From contig JAYTOY010000062.1 in assembly GCA_043747555.1 (NCBI GenBank), forward strand, positions 36,903 to 100,902: 64,000 nucleotides of DNA. Reading direction: 5' to 3'. The notes under the pieces are model-generated. The model was not told where the DNA came from and did no database searches. It was given only the letters and a program-made list of their open reading frames with translations. This stretch comes from JAYWDA01 sp043747555. GTDB taxonomy: Bacteria; Bdellovibrionota; Bdellovibrionia; Bdellovibrionales; Bdellovibrionaceae. This document shows, one piece after another, positions 35,112 through 42,688 of the stretch; position 1 is the first letter of the stretch; each line of letters begins with the position of its first letter. Made by a program: the position numbers and the translations under genes.

Positions 35112-36156
35112 CTACCTTCCACTTGTTGAAAAAGTGGGTTCGCGCAAATTATTTTTCTTCTTGGCTGCCTTAACATTCTTAATTATCGTCGTTGCTCTAA
35201 TAAAAAACCTTTTAGTTTCATTTATTCTAGCCTTTGTGTTGTTTTTTCTTTTAAGCCCGGTTGTTGATTATTTTGAAAGACGTGGTTTATCTAGACTTTC
35301 TTCGACACTGATCCCTTTTGCGGGCATGACTTTAATATTGGCTATTTTCCTACCTTATTTTATTCCTATGTTGGGCACCCAATTTGAGTCTTTAAGGGCG
35401 GATTTTCCTAAATATATTGATGGCATTATGAGTTTAATCAATGAAATTCAAGCCCGTTACAGTGGCTTTTTTTCGACCGTCTATAAAACTAATATAGCTC
35501 ATCAGGCTGAAGAAAAATTCACAGTTTTTGCCCAAAATGTCTTTAAAGAACTGCCTGAACATGTCTCAAATTCACTGACTGTGATTTTTCTTTCGCCTTT
35601 TTTAGCTTTTTTCATGTTGCTAGATGGTCGCGAATTAGTTCGAAACATTTTTAGCTTAGTTCCCAATAATTTTTTTGAAATGGTTCTTAATTTAAATTAC
35701 CAAATCACAACCCAGATGGGTGGCTTTATTCGCGCCCGCCTTTTAGAATCCCTTATTGTCGGATTTGTCCTTTGGATAGGCTTAGTGATTATCGGTTTTC
35801 CTTATGCCTTGGTTTTGGCTTTGATCGGGGGCCTACTTAATTTAATCCCCTACTTGGGCCCTTTAATAAGTGCCGTCCCTGCTTTTTTAATTGCCATGAT
35901 CAATGGCGCTTCCCCGTCCGAATATTTTTCCCTCAGTATGGTTTATGCGACAGCTCAGGCTGTGGATATCGCTTTTGTAATTCCATTTGTTGTCGCTAAA
36001 ATTGTTGATCTTCACCCAGTTTCGGTGGTTTTGTCGGTGCTGATTGGTGCTCAAGTCATGGGCATTTTAGGTATGATCATATCGATTCCTTTAGCCAGTA
36101 CTTTGAAAGTCACTTTCTCGGCAGTTTACAAGCACTTAACCGAGTTCCGCGATTAG
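35101..36156 (+). CDS. AI-2E family transporter (PerM/TqsA-like)
   Basis: 351 residues with eight predicted membrane helices: two N-terminal, a long amphipathic extracytoplasmic region, and the conserved LARLLESLIVGFVLW...GLLNLIPYLGPLISAVPAFLIA block, in which the NLIPYLGP motif is the family signature. Members export signalling molecules, Na+ or unknown solutes. The stop is followed, 48 nt on, by bamD, which has its own promoter. Nothing is odd in the sequence. Confidence 0.88.
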   Translation: MKDSYLPLVEKVGSRKLFFFLAALTFLIIVVALIKNLLVSFILAFVLFFLLSPVVDYFERRGLSRLSSTLIPFAGMTLILAIFLPYFIPMLGTQFESLRADFPKYIDGIMSLINEIQARYSGFFSTVYKTNIAHQAEEKFTVFAQNVFKELPEHVSNSLTVIFLSPFLAFFMLLDGRELVRNIFSLVPNNFFEMVLNLNYQITTQMGGFIRARLLESLIVGFVLWIGLVIIGFPYALVLALIGGLLNLIPYLGPLISAVPAFLIAMINGASPSEYFSLSMVYATAQAVDIAFVIPFVVAKIVDLHPVSVVLSVLIGAQVMGILGMIISIPLASTLKVTFSAVYKHLTEFRD

Positions 36157-36165
36157 GAACCCTTG

Positions 36166-36194
36166 TTGACTTTTTCAGCAGCGCACGATTAGAC
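36166..36194 (+). promoter_or_regulatory. Sigma-70-type promoter of bamD
   Basis: TTGACT (36166-36171), 17-nt spacer, TTAGAC (36189-36194). The ATG at 36204 lies 10 nt past the -10, giving a predicted leader of about 3 nt and no room for an SD. Confidence 0.5.
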
Positions 36195-36203
36195 TTCTGG
36201 TTA

Positions 36204-36938
36204 ATGAAAGCCCTGTCAAAACTCCTAATTATTCTGATGTCTTTTTATTTCGTCGCTTGTTCAAGCACTGATAAAAATAGTGATACACCTGAAGGTGTTT
36301 ACGCTATCGCGCAAGAATATGAAAAAGATGATCGCTTCGATGAGGCGATTCGTCGATACCAAGAAGTCAAAAATAAATTTCCGTACAGCAACTGGGCGGC
36401 AAAAGCAGAGCTTGCGATTGCCGATGTTCATTATAAAGACGAAGCCTTCGCCGAAGCGCAATTGGCCTATCAAGCATTTAAAGAGCTTCACCCAAAGCAT
36501 CCACAAGTTGATTATGTTTCTTTTCGTGTTGGTCTTAGTTATTACAAGCAACTGCCTGATAGCATCGATCGTGACTTGACGCTGGCTCATGAAGCCATCC
36601 GGGTCTTCGATGATGTCATTAAAAATTATTCTAGCTCCGAATATGTAAAAGAAGCGACTGAGAAAAGATCTGATTGCCTTAAGCGACTAGCCACAAAAGA
36701 AGATTACATTGGTGATTTTTATTATGTTCGCGAAAAATACCTAGCTGCTTTTAAGCGCTATGAAAACTTGCTGACCCAGTATCCAGGGCAAGGCTTCGAT
36801 GCTAAAGCGCTATCCCGAGCGGCGATCAGCGCTCACAAGGTCAGTCAGACAGATAAAGCCAACAGCTACCTTAAGAAATTGAAGACTCAATTCCCTGATT
36901 CTCCAGAATATAGTCAAGCTAGAAAGATCATCGAATGA
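36204..36938 (+). CDS. bamD: Outer-membrane assembly lipoprotein BamD (YfiO)
   Basis: 244 residues. Lipoprotein signal with Cys19 in FYFVACSS, then five TPR-like units starting GVYAIAQEYEKDDRFDEAIRRYQEVKNKFPYSNWA, the normal BamD arrangement. BamD is the essential partner of BamA in outer-membrane protein insertion, anchored in the inner leaflet of the outer membrane. It overlaps the following TPR gene by 4 nt. The lipobox residue before Cys is Ala, fitting signal peptidase II. Confidence 0.88.
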   Translation: MKALSKLLIILMSFYFVACSSTDKNSDTPEGVYAIAQEYEKDDRFDEAIRRYQEVKNKFPYSNWAAKAELAIADVHYKDEAFAEAQLAYQAFKELHPKHPQVDYVSFRVGLSYYKQLPDSIDRDLTLAHEAIRVFDDVIKNYSSSEYVKEATEKRSDCLKRLATKEDYIGDFYYVREKYLAAFKRYENLLTQYPGQGFDAKALSRAAISAHKVSQTDKANSYLKKLKTQFPDSPEYSQARKIIE

Positions 36939-37660
36939 GTCAGTTTTTAAAAGAAGACCTTTTGATTGAAGCCCGCAATAATTTTATTAACGGCAATTAC
37001 CGAATGTCAGAACCTTTGCTTCAGCAATTGATTTTACAGGGCACAAGAAACCCTGAAGCGTACCAAATGCTGGCGACCATTTTTTATGATAAGGGCCAAT
37101 TTTCAAAGGCGATCAAAACTTTTAAACGAGCCTTAGAGATTGACCCGACTTACACGGATGCCAGTGTTGGCCTATCAATTATTTTAAATGATTTAGGTAA
37201 ATACGAAGAAGGCCGTCAGGTCTTTATGGATGCCCAAGAATTGCTCGAGAAAAAAACTAATAAAAGCGATCCATTTGTTGATGAACGCTTGGCTTCAAAA
37301 CATGAGGAATTGGGAGATTTGTATTTTCAGTACAAAAGATACCCAGAATCACTAGAACAAATTTTAAAAGCATTAAAGCTAAGTGCGCGAAAACCTGAGA
37401 TAACTATGAGACTGGCCGAGGTATATTCCCAAATGGGTGAACATGACCGCGCCATTAAAGATTTAAAGGCCTTGGTTCGCGATTATCCCAGCTTGACGGC
37501 TGCTCGCTTAAAATTAGGTTTAATTTTGTACAACAGAAACCGCATTGCTGAGGCCGTTGAGCAATGGGAAAATATTTTAGTTCGGGATGCTCAACATCCA
37601 GAAGCTTTAAGATATATTAAAATGGCACAAGCGGCGGGAATCACGTCGCTAGAAATGTAG
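36935..37660 (+). CDS. TPR repeat protein
   Basis: 241 residues made almost wholly of TPR units: NPEAYQMLATIFYDKGQFSKAIKTFKRALEIDP, then four or five more repeats. No signal peptide, so cytoplasmic. It starts at the ATGA overlap with bamD and is 7 nt upstream of hpt, so all three are co-transcribed. A scaffold or assembly role is probable; the partner is unknown. Confidence 0.85.
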   Translation: MSQFLKEDLLIEARNNFINGNYRMSEPLLQQLILQGTRNPEAYQMLATIFYDKGQFSKAIKTFKRALEIDPTYTDASVGLSIILNDLGKYEEGRQVFMDAQELLEKKTNKSDPFVDERLASKHEELGDLYFQYKRYPESLEQILKALKLSARKPEITMRLAEVYSQMGEHDRAIKDLKALVRDYPSLTAARLKLGLILYNRNRIAEAVEQWENILVRDAQHPEALRYIKMAQAAGITSLEM

Positions 37661-37667
37661 GAATCAC

Positions 37668-38186
37668 ATGAGCCAAATCAAAGATCAAATGGTGCAATTC
37701 TTAGCTAAAAAAGACATTGATGCTTTAGTCACTCAGTTAGCCAAGCAGATCGAACGTGATTATGAGGGAAAAGAAGTTATCTTTATTTGCCCTTTGCGTG
37801 GATCCGTTCATTTTATGGCTGATCTGATGCGCAAAATTGATCTGCCTCAACAGGCTGACTTTGTTTATGTGAAAGCTGTTGAAAAAGGCGGCGCTGTTAA
37901 GATTGTTAAAGATATCTCGTTAAATATCAGTGGGAAGCACGTTATTATCGTCGAAGAAATCATTGATACTGGCAGAACTCTTAGCTTTTTAAGAAACAGA
38001 TTATTTGCTTCTGCTCCCGCATCTTTGAAAATTGTTACGTTACTCGATAAGCCCGCTCGCCGAGAACTTGCGATTAAACCAGACTATATTGGTAAAACGA
38101 TCGATGATCGATATGTCGTTGGGTATGGGATGGACTCAGAGGAAAAGGGCAGAAATTACCCAGACGTTTATCACTTAAAGAACTAG
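37668..38186 (+). CDS. hpt: Hypoxanthine phosphoribosyltransferase
   Basis: 172 residues, normal for bacterial HPRT. The PRPP-binding loop is HVIIVEEIIDTGRTLSFL; the usual second acidic residue Asp is Glu here (VEEIIDTG instead of VEDIIDTG), a conservative change. CPLRGSVHFMADLMR and VGYGMD near the C-terminus bind the phosphate and purine. It salvages hypoxanthine and guanine, relevant for a predator that lives on host nucleotides. Its stop overlaps the stop of a small gene on the other strand. Confidence 0.92.
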   Translation: MSQIKDQMVQFLAKKDIDALVTQLAKQIERDYEGKEVIFICPLRGSVHFMADLMRKIDLPQQADFVYVKAVEKGGAVKIVKDISLNISGKHVIIVEEIIDTGRTLSFLRNRLFASAPASLKIVTLLDKPARRELAIKPDYIGKTIDDRYVVGYGMDSEEKGRNYPDVYHLKN

Positions 38187-38257
38187 CTAACAGCCACGTT
38201 CACAATAAATAGAACCAATACGCTCAATACATAGACTACGACCAAGGGTCTAGACAT
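38183..38257 (-). CDS. Micro-protein of 24 residues, single membrane helix
   Basis: ATG at 38257, stop TAG (38183-38185). The peptide is MSRP followed by a hydrophobic Val/Leu/Ile/Tyr stretch ending in Ser, i.e. one membrane helix and little else. GGAGAGG lies 10-12 nt upstream as SD, and a promoter with good -35, -10 and spacing is found just above it. The stop codon overlaps the hpt stop. Too short for homology judgement; the gene signals, not the protein, support it. Confidence 0.55.
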   Translation of the reverse strand: MSRPLVVVYVLSVLVLFIVNVAVS

Positions 38258-38280
38258 AAAAACACCGCCTCTCCAAAATC

Positions 38281-38309
38281 AGAATAAACACTCGACCCAG
38301 AGGGGTCAA
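38281..38309 (-). promoter_or_regulatory. Sigma-70-type promoter for the 24-residue membrane protein
   Basis: On the minus strand TTGACC (38304-38309) and TATTCT (38281-38286) with a 17-nt spacer. Transcription would start near 38274, leaving a leader of ~17 nt that includes the SD. Confidence 0.55.
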
Positions 38310-38396
38310 GACTTCGCTGTCAAAAGTCTAGGCAGATGCTTGTTTGCTTTTCACTGCTAAATCTTAATTTGAGACATCTCCAGGTCTTCAGCAGAA

Positions 38397-38415
38397 ACTA
38401 TCTCCATCCGATAGT
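38397..38415 (+). promoter_or_regulatory. Inverted repeat in the flp leader
   Basis: ACTATC (38397-38402) and GATAGT (38410-38415) are perfect inverted repeats with a 7-nt spacer, ending 25 nt before the flp start and just before its AAGGAG. It may be an operator or an mRNA hairpin controlling pilin synthesis. Confidence 0.35.
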
Positions 38416-38439
38416 AAGATCAGTTAAGGAGACTCTTTT

Positions 38440-38625
38440 ATGAAATCTTTCAAAAACTTTTCGAAACGACTTTTAAAAAATGATCGCGGACAAGGAATGG
38501 TTGAATACATTCTTTTACTAGTGATCGTTGTTGCCGTGATTACGCTTTTCAAACAACCATTGAAGGACATGGTCGGCGACAAAACTGCTGAATTGCAACA
38601 AGCTATTAAGTCAATCACTCCTTAA
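38440..38625 (+). CDS. flp: Flp-type IVb pilin
   Basis: 61 residues. Short basic leader ending ...LLKNDRGQG, then MVEYILLLVIVVAVITLF: cleavage is expected after Gly, leaving a mature pilin with Glu at +3 or +5 and Tyr next to it, the Flp signature. The C-terminus is charged and short. It is the first gene of the Tad cluster, with AAGGAG upstream. It forms the fibre assembled by the CpaF/TadB machinery. Confidence 0.93.
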   Translation: MKSFKNFSKRLLKNDRGQGMVEYILLLVIVVAVITLFKQPLKDMVGDKTAELQQAIKSITP

Positions 38626-38634
38626 TATCCAATT

Positions 38635-38832
38635 ATGACTTTAGAATACGTTCTTCTATTACTAGCAACCGTGGCTCTGTGCTTTCGCTTTATGGTGGAA
38701 GCACCAAAGACAGCCTTTCGAACTTCAGCGCCTCGTTTGGGTGCTAGGGTCGAAAGACATCTAGCTACGGGAACAGGTTTCACCAGCAATAAGAGAGCGA
38801 AAGCTCAATGGCAAGCAGAGCCACGTCAGTGA
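38635..38832 (+). CDS. Small pilin-like membrane protein in the tad operon
   Basis: 65 residues: begins TLEYVLLLLATVALCF, which looks like the mature N-terminus of an Flp/TadE pilin (E-Y pair followed by a hydrophobic helix), but with no prepilin leader before it. A basic, Ala/Arg-rich tail follows. It starts 9 nt after flp and ends 7 nt before the next pilin-like gene. It may insert in the membrane without processing and cap or regulate the fibre. Not a family I can name. Confidence 0.65.
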   Translation: MTLEYVLLLLATVALCFRFMVEAPKTAFRTSAPRLGARVERHLATGTGFTSNKRAKAQWQAEPRQ

Positions 38833-38839
38833 GGTCGAG

Positions 38840-39085
38840 ATGCAGCTTAAGAATCAGCGAGGACAGTTAGCTTTAGAAGCCGTTCTTCTGATGACCGTGA
38901 TCTTAAGTGCAACTTTATTTGGAATTAAAGCCCTGAAAGATAACGATGTCCTTTCTAAACTTGTTGAATCCCCTTGGGAACGAACTTCGGGAATGATTGA
39001 AACCGGCATTTGGGGTCCGCCGGCTGCCAACAGAAAAAAAGTCCCTTATAATTTTTCACGATTTTATACACCTCTCCAGCAATGA
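38840..39085 (+). CDS. Pilin-like protein with class III leader
   Basis: 81 residues: KNQRGQLALEAVLLMTVILSATLFGIKAL is a short basic leader, Gly cleavage site region and hydrophobic helix with Glu at about +5, as in TadE/TadF-type pseudopilins. The remaining ~45 residues are soluble and lack cysteines. It overlaps the next gene by 4 nt (ATGA). Confidence 0.75.
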   Translation: MQLKNQRGQLALEAVLLMTVILSATLFGIKALKDNDVLSKLVESPWERTSGMIETGIWGPPAANRKKVPYNFSRFYTPLQQ

Positions 39086-39699
39086 CGAAACAGTCCGGAA
39101 TTATCACAGTTGATTTTTTAATTTCACTGATGATAGCCAGTGTTTTCTGCACTGTTTTATTTGTCTTTACTTTCACATTTACTATTGTCGAGATCTCTCA
39201 GTACATCGCCTTCTCCACAAGTCGCGCTTTTATTGCGGGACACTTAACACCAGATGATCAAATTAAGATGGCGACCAATAAATTCAAACAATTTATTGGT
39301 CCAAGTGGTAACAAGGAAATTCTGCCGCTGTTTAAAAATGGTTGGTATGAATTATCTCCACCAGACATTCGCGGCGCTGGCGACAGTGGAAAAAGTTTTG
39401 AAAGTGATTACGGCCTAGGTTCCGTTTCAAAAGATAGCTCGTACACTGGCATTCGACTGCGCTTTAATGCAAAACTTCTAATGCTTAACTTTGGAATTCT
39501 AGGATCCACGTCAAAGTCCGGAGATGGCTTTTTTGCTAATGTGACTGGACTTATGATCAGAGAACCAACGACGGAAGAATGTAAAAAGCAGTTCACCCTC
39601 GATACCCGTTACCGAGCCATCCTAGACCTTGATCCACGCTTCAATGATTATCGCGGAACGTCCGATAAGTACCTCGAGATGGAGGACAACGGATGTTAA
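39082..39699 (+). CDS. TadE-like pseudopilin
   Basis: 205 residues: TKQSGIITVDFLISLMIASVFCTVLFVFTFTFTIVEISQYIAFSTSRA fits the TadE/TadG N-terminus, with the Glu replaced by Asp (VDFLISL). The larger soluble domain holds two cysteines near the C-terminus. It overlaps neighbours on both sides. Expected in the periplasm, linking the pilus base to the secretin. Confidence 0.75.
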   Translation: MTKQSGIITVDFLISLMIASVFCTVLFVFTFTFTIVEISQYIAFSTSRAFIAGHLTPDDQIKMATNKFKQFIGPSGNKEILPLFKNGWYELSPPDIRGAGDSGKSFESDYGLGSVSKDSSYTGIRLRFNAKLLMLNFGILGSTSKSGDGFFANVTGLMIREPTTEECKKQFTLDTRYRAILDLDPRFNDYRGTSDKYLEMEDNGC

Positions 39700-40190
39700 T
39701 CACACAACATCTTCAAAATGAAAAAGGAATGGCGGCATTGGAAATGATTCCAATTACCATCATCGTTGTGCTTCTTTTAAGCTTTTCTTTTGGGTTTTTT
39801 GGCGTCATTCACACTGGAATTTTGAATTCTATGGCGGCAAGAAATTATGCGTTTGAAACTTTCAATCATCGAACAGATTTAAGCTACCGTCGGTCGACCG
39901 TTGAAACTCAAACTTTAAAAGAAGATTATTTTTATAAAAATGGCTTCAGAATTCACTATATCACCAGTGAAAAACGGCCCACCGGCGGCAATGACCTTAT
40001 TGCCACCAGCCGTGAAATTGCTTTTGGCTGGGACATTGGTAAGCCAGAAGTAATTACGAATCCAGGCTTCCATAATGAAGCTGTCTTACAAATTAAAGAT
40101 GATGGAACAAGATATACAGGCACGGCGGGATCAAACCCGGTCTGGGTGCAAACAAGTTATGGAATCTGTTTAACACGAAAGTGCGAGTAA
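39693..40190 (+). CDS. TadE/TadF-like pseudopilin
   Basis: 165 residues: QNEKGMAALEMIPITIIVVLLLSFSFGFFGVIHTGIL is a processed-type N-terminus, with G-M cleavage and Glu at +5, then AARNYAFETFNHRTDL, a stretch common after the helix in TadE proteins. Ends with a CLTRKCE cysteine pair. It overlaps the upstream gene by 7 nt; CpaB follows after 14 nt. Confidence 0.8.
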   Translation: MLITQHLQNEKGMAALEMIPITIIVVLLLSFSFGFFGVIHTGILNSMAARNYAFETFNHRTDLSYRRSTVETQTLKEDYFYKNGFRIHYITSEKRPTGGNDLIATSREIAFGWDIGKPEVITNPGFHNEAVLQIKDDGTRYTGTAGSNPVWVQTSYGICLTRKCE

Positions 40191-40204
40191 ACTTGAGGTG
40201 AAGT

Positions 40205-41089
40205 ATGGGCTCAAATGAGACAAGAAATTTATGGCTTTCAATTATGTTTGGCGTCTTTGCCAGCTTTTTGATTTATTCTTATTCGCAAGAGAAAAAAGCG
40301 GAGTACGATAAAAAATTTGGCGCTATTAAATCCGTCGTCGTTGCAAAAAATGATATTCGCGAACTTGAAATCATCAACGAAACTATGCTTGAAACAATCA
40401 CTGTTCCAGCTGAGTACATTGATCCAAATGCCATTAGCAACAAAGAAGAAGTTGTCGGTAAAGTGGCCGCGATTCCGATTCCTAAAAAACAACAGATCTC
40501 GAAAAATCTTTTGCTGATTCCCGGCGCAGACACTGGAATTTCAAATCAAGTGGCTTTAAATAAACGAGCCGTTTCAATTCCTGTCGACGAAGTTCGTGGC
40601 GTGGCAAAGCTGATTCACCCTGGGGACCGAGTCGACATTGTCGTAGCTTTAGACACTGGTAAGGGAGTTACACAGAGGAGAGAGAGCGTGATCCTCATGC
40701 AAGCTGTCGAAGTATTAGCCACTGGTGTCTCAATAGTAAACAATATTCCCCGTGTACTGGAAATGGATCCAAATGGGAAAAATATCACACAAACCAATCT
40801 TACGGGCGATACAAAATATAGTACCATTACAGTAGAGGCCTCTCCGAAAGAGGCTCAGGACCTGATTTATATATTGTCGACTTCGCCGGGCAATATTTAT
40901 TTCACCCTGAGGAATCCGAACGACCAAGCGGCTCCCTCAAGATTACCAAGCTCAACGGCTGAGTCAGTGTTAGGCAGACCATCGCTAGATGCGGCACCAA
41001 TCGTCGCACCACCGGTGTTTCAAGCTCCGGCGTATGTACCGCCGAAGCCAGCGCCAGCAAAGAACAACAGTTCTTACCGGCGACTTTAA
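40205..41089 (+). CDS. cpaB: Flp pilus assembly protein CpaB/RcpC
   Basis: 294 residues: one N-terminal membrane helix (LWLSIMFGVFASFLIYSY), then the SAF domain VVVAKNDIRELEIINETMLETITVPAEYI and the RcpC domain NKRAVSIPVDEVRGVAKLIHPGDRVDIV. A proline/alanine-rich tail ends the protein. CpaB lies in the periplasm and helps place the secretin. Encoded between the pseudopilins and the secretin, as usual in tad loci. Confidence 0.92.
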   Translation: MGSNETRNLWLSIMFGVFASFLIYSYSQEKKAEYDKKFGAIKSVVVAKNDIRELEIINETMLETITVPAEYIDPNAISNKEEVVGKVAAIPIPKKQQISKNLLLIPGADTGISNQVALNKRAVSIPVDEVRGVAKLIHPGDRVDIVVALDTGKGVTQRRESVILMQAVEVLATGVSIVNNIPRVLEMDPNGKNITQTNLTGDTKYSTITVEASPKEAQDLIYILSTSPGNIYFTLRNPNDQAAPSRLPSSTAESVLGRPSLDAAPIVAPPVFQAPAYVPPKPAPAKNNSSYRRL

Positions 41090-41119
41090 GTTTTAGTTTT
41101 TTTTAACAGGGGGATGGGG

Positions 41120-42616
41120 ATGAGATTCTTTATCACATACATCATGTGCTTGATTTTAAATTTCTCCCTGACCGTTCGCGCGGAAGACGATCTTGAAGAC
41201 ACGTCTTACCGGACCCGTCAGTATATCACATTAACTATGGGAATCGAACAGGAAGTAAAGCTTCCGACAATGCCTGAAAATATCGAGACCAAAGGTGACT
41301 TTAGAAATATCGTCGGTGTCGAGTATTCAAAACAGCAGAATGTCTTTCGCGTTAATCCCAAAAAGCCGGGCTTTGGAACCCTGACTGTTATTGATAAGAA
41401 GACTCAGAAAAAAGTTGTTGAATATCAAATTGATGTTAAGAAAAGTGACCTCGAAAAAGTCGCCAAAGAAATTCGTTCTTTAATCGGCGACATTGAAGGT
41501 GTTTCTATCAAGGTTATTAACAATCGCGTTGTCGTTGACGGTCAGGTGCTTTTACCAAAAGACCTCAGTCGCATTTACCGAGTGATTCAACAGTTCGGCG
41601 AGCAAGCTTCGATGCTAGTTACGATCAGTCCGCTGGCCCAGAAAAAAATTGCAGAATTTATTTCAAGGGACATCAATAATCCTGAAATTGATGTTAAAGC
41701 CGTTAATGGAAAATTTGTTCTGACGGGTTACGCCAATAGCGAAGACGAAAAAAGCAAAGCAGAAATCATTTCTAAGATTTACGTTCCAGATATCGTTGTA
41801 GAAGAGTCTGAAGAAAAAGGTCTGATTAAAGTTCGAAAATGTATCAATGACTGCGTGATTAATTTGATCGCTGTGAAAGAAAAAGGCGATCAACCGCCGC
41901 CTAAGCTGATTCAAATGGTCGTGCATTTTGTCGAACTAAATAAAGATTACTCAAAAGCTTTCAATATTGGTTGGGCCCCTTCATTGGGTGAAGATGGTTC
42001 AAATATCGCTATCAGTAGTGGTAGCGGTGGTGGTGGCGTCGTCACGACATTAACCGCGACCATTGGAAATTTATTACCGCGTTTAAATTGGGCTAAAGAG
42101 CACGGCCACGCAAGGATTTTGGAAAGCACGAGTTTAGTCGTTGAGGACGGAAAAAAAGGTGAAATTAAACAAGTCACCAATCAGCCCTATTCAGTTTTAG
42201 GTAAAGATGGTGCCCAAGGGACAGCTTTTGCAGAAATTGGAATTCGCGCAGCCATCACAGGGGTTATATTAGCCGGAAATTCTGGAACCGTAAGCATGGA
42301 TATGGAATTTTCCTTAAGTAACTTATTGGGCACTGACAGCAAAGGCGCTCCGATCACTAGCAACAATACGATCAACACAAAGATTTCTGTGCGTGATAAA
42401 CAAAGTGCTGCAGTGGGTGGATTAATTCGTAATGCGACTTTTACGGACTATAATCGTTTACCGGCAGGAGCTAAGAATCCAATTATTAATCTTTACGCTT
42501 CTAAGACCTTTCAAAGAAAACAAAGCCAATTTGTGGTGTTTGTGACTCCAGTCGTAAAGGCCTCTGCCAGCGCAGGTTCAGAGCAGATTAAAAAGAAATT
42601 TAGAATGCACGACTAG
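41120..42616 (+). CDS. cpaC: Tad/Flp pilus secretin CpaC/RcpA
   Basis: 498 residues. Signal peptide to about RAEDD, then the pilus/BON-like N-domain (QYITLTMGIEQEVKLP, VIDKKTQKKVVEYQIDVKKSDL), a BON segment, and the secretin core with PKLIQMVVHFVELNKDYSKAFNIGW and LIRNATFTDYNRLPAG. It forms the outer-membrane ring for the Flp pilus. ATG 41120 was preferred over 41114 because the G-rich SD is then at a usable distance. Confidence 0.92.
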   Translation: MRFFITYIMCLILNFSLTVRAEDDLEDTSYRTRQYITLTMGIEQEVKLPTMPENIETKGDFRNIVGVEYSKQQNVFRVNPKKPGFGTLTVIDKKTQKKVVEYQIDVKKSDLEKVAKEIRSLIGDIEGVSIKVINNRVVVDGQVLLPKDLSRIYRVIQQFGEQASMLVTISPLAQKKIAEFISRDINNPEIDVKAVNGKFVLTGYANSEDEKSKAEIISKIYVPDIVVEESEEKGLIKVRKCINDCVINLIAVKEKGDQPPPKLIQMVVHFVELNKDYSKAFNIGWAPSLGEDGSNIAISSGSGGGGVVTTLTATIGNLLPRLNWAKEHGHARILESTSLVVEDGKKGEIKQVTNQPYSVLGKDGAQGTAFAEIGIRAAITGVILAGNSGTVSMDMEFSLSNLLGTDSKGAPITSNNTINTKISVRDKQSAAVGGLIRNATFTDYNRLPAGAKNPIINLYASKTFQRKQSQFVVFVTPVVKASASAGSEQIKKKFRMHD

Positions 42617-42688
42617 ACCCTTCTTCAAAGCCCCGGTTCTAGACTCGATTCAGACAAGTAATCTGCCGATCTTATTTCGGGGGACGAA

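Noticed and set aside
38330..38360. Sigma-54-like GGC...TTTGC upstream of flp
   Set aside because: The GG and GC dinucleotides are 3 nt too far apart for a -24/-12 promoter.
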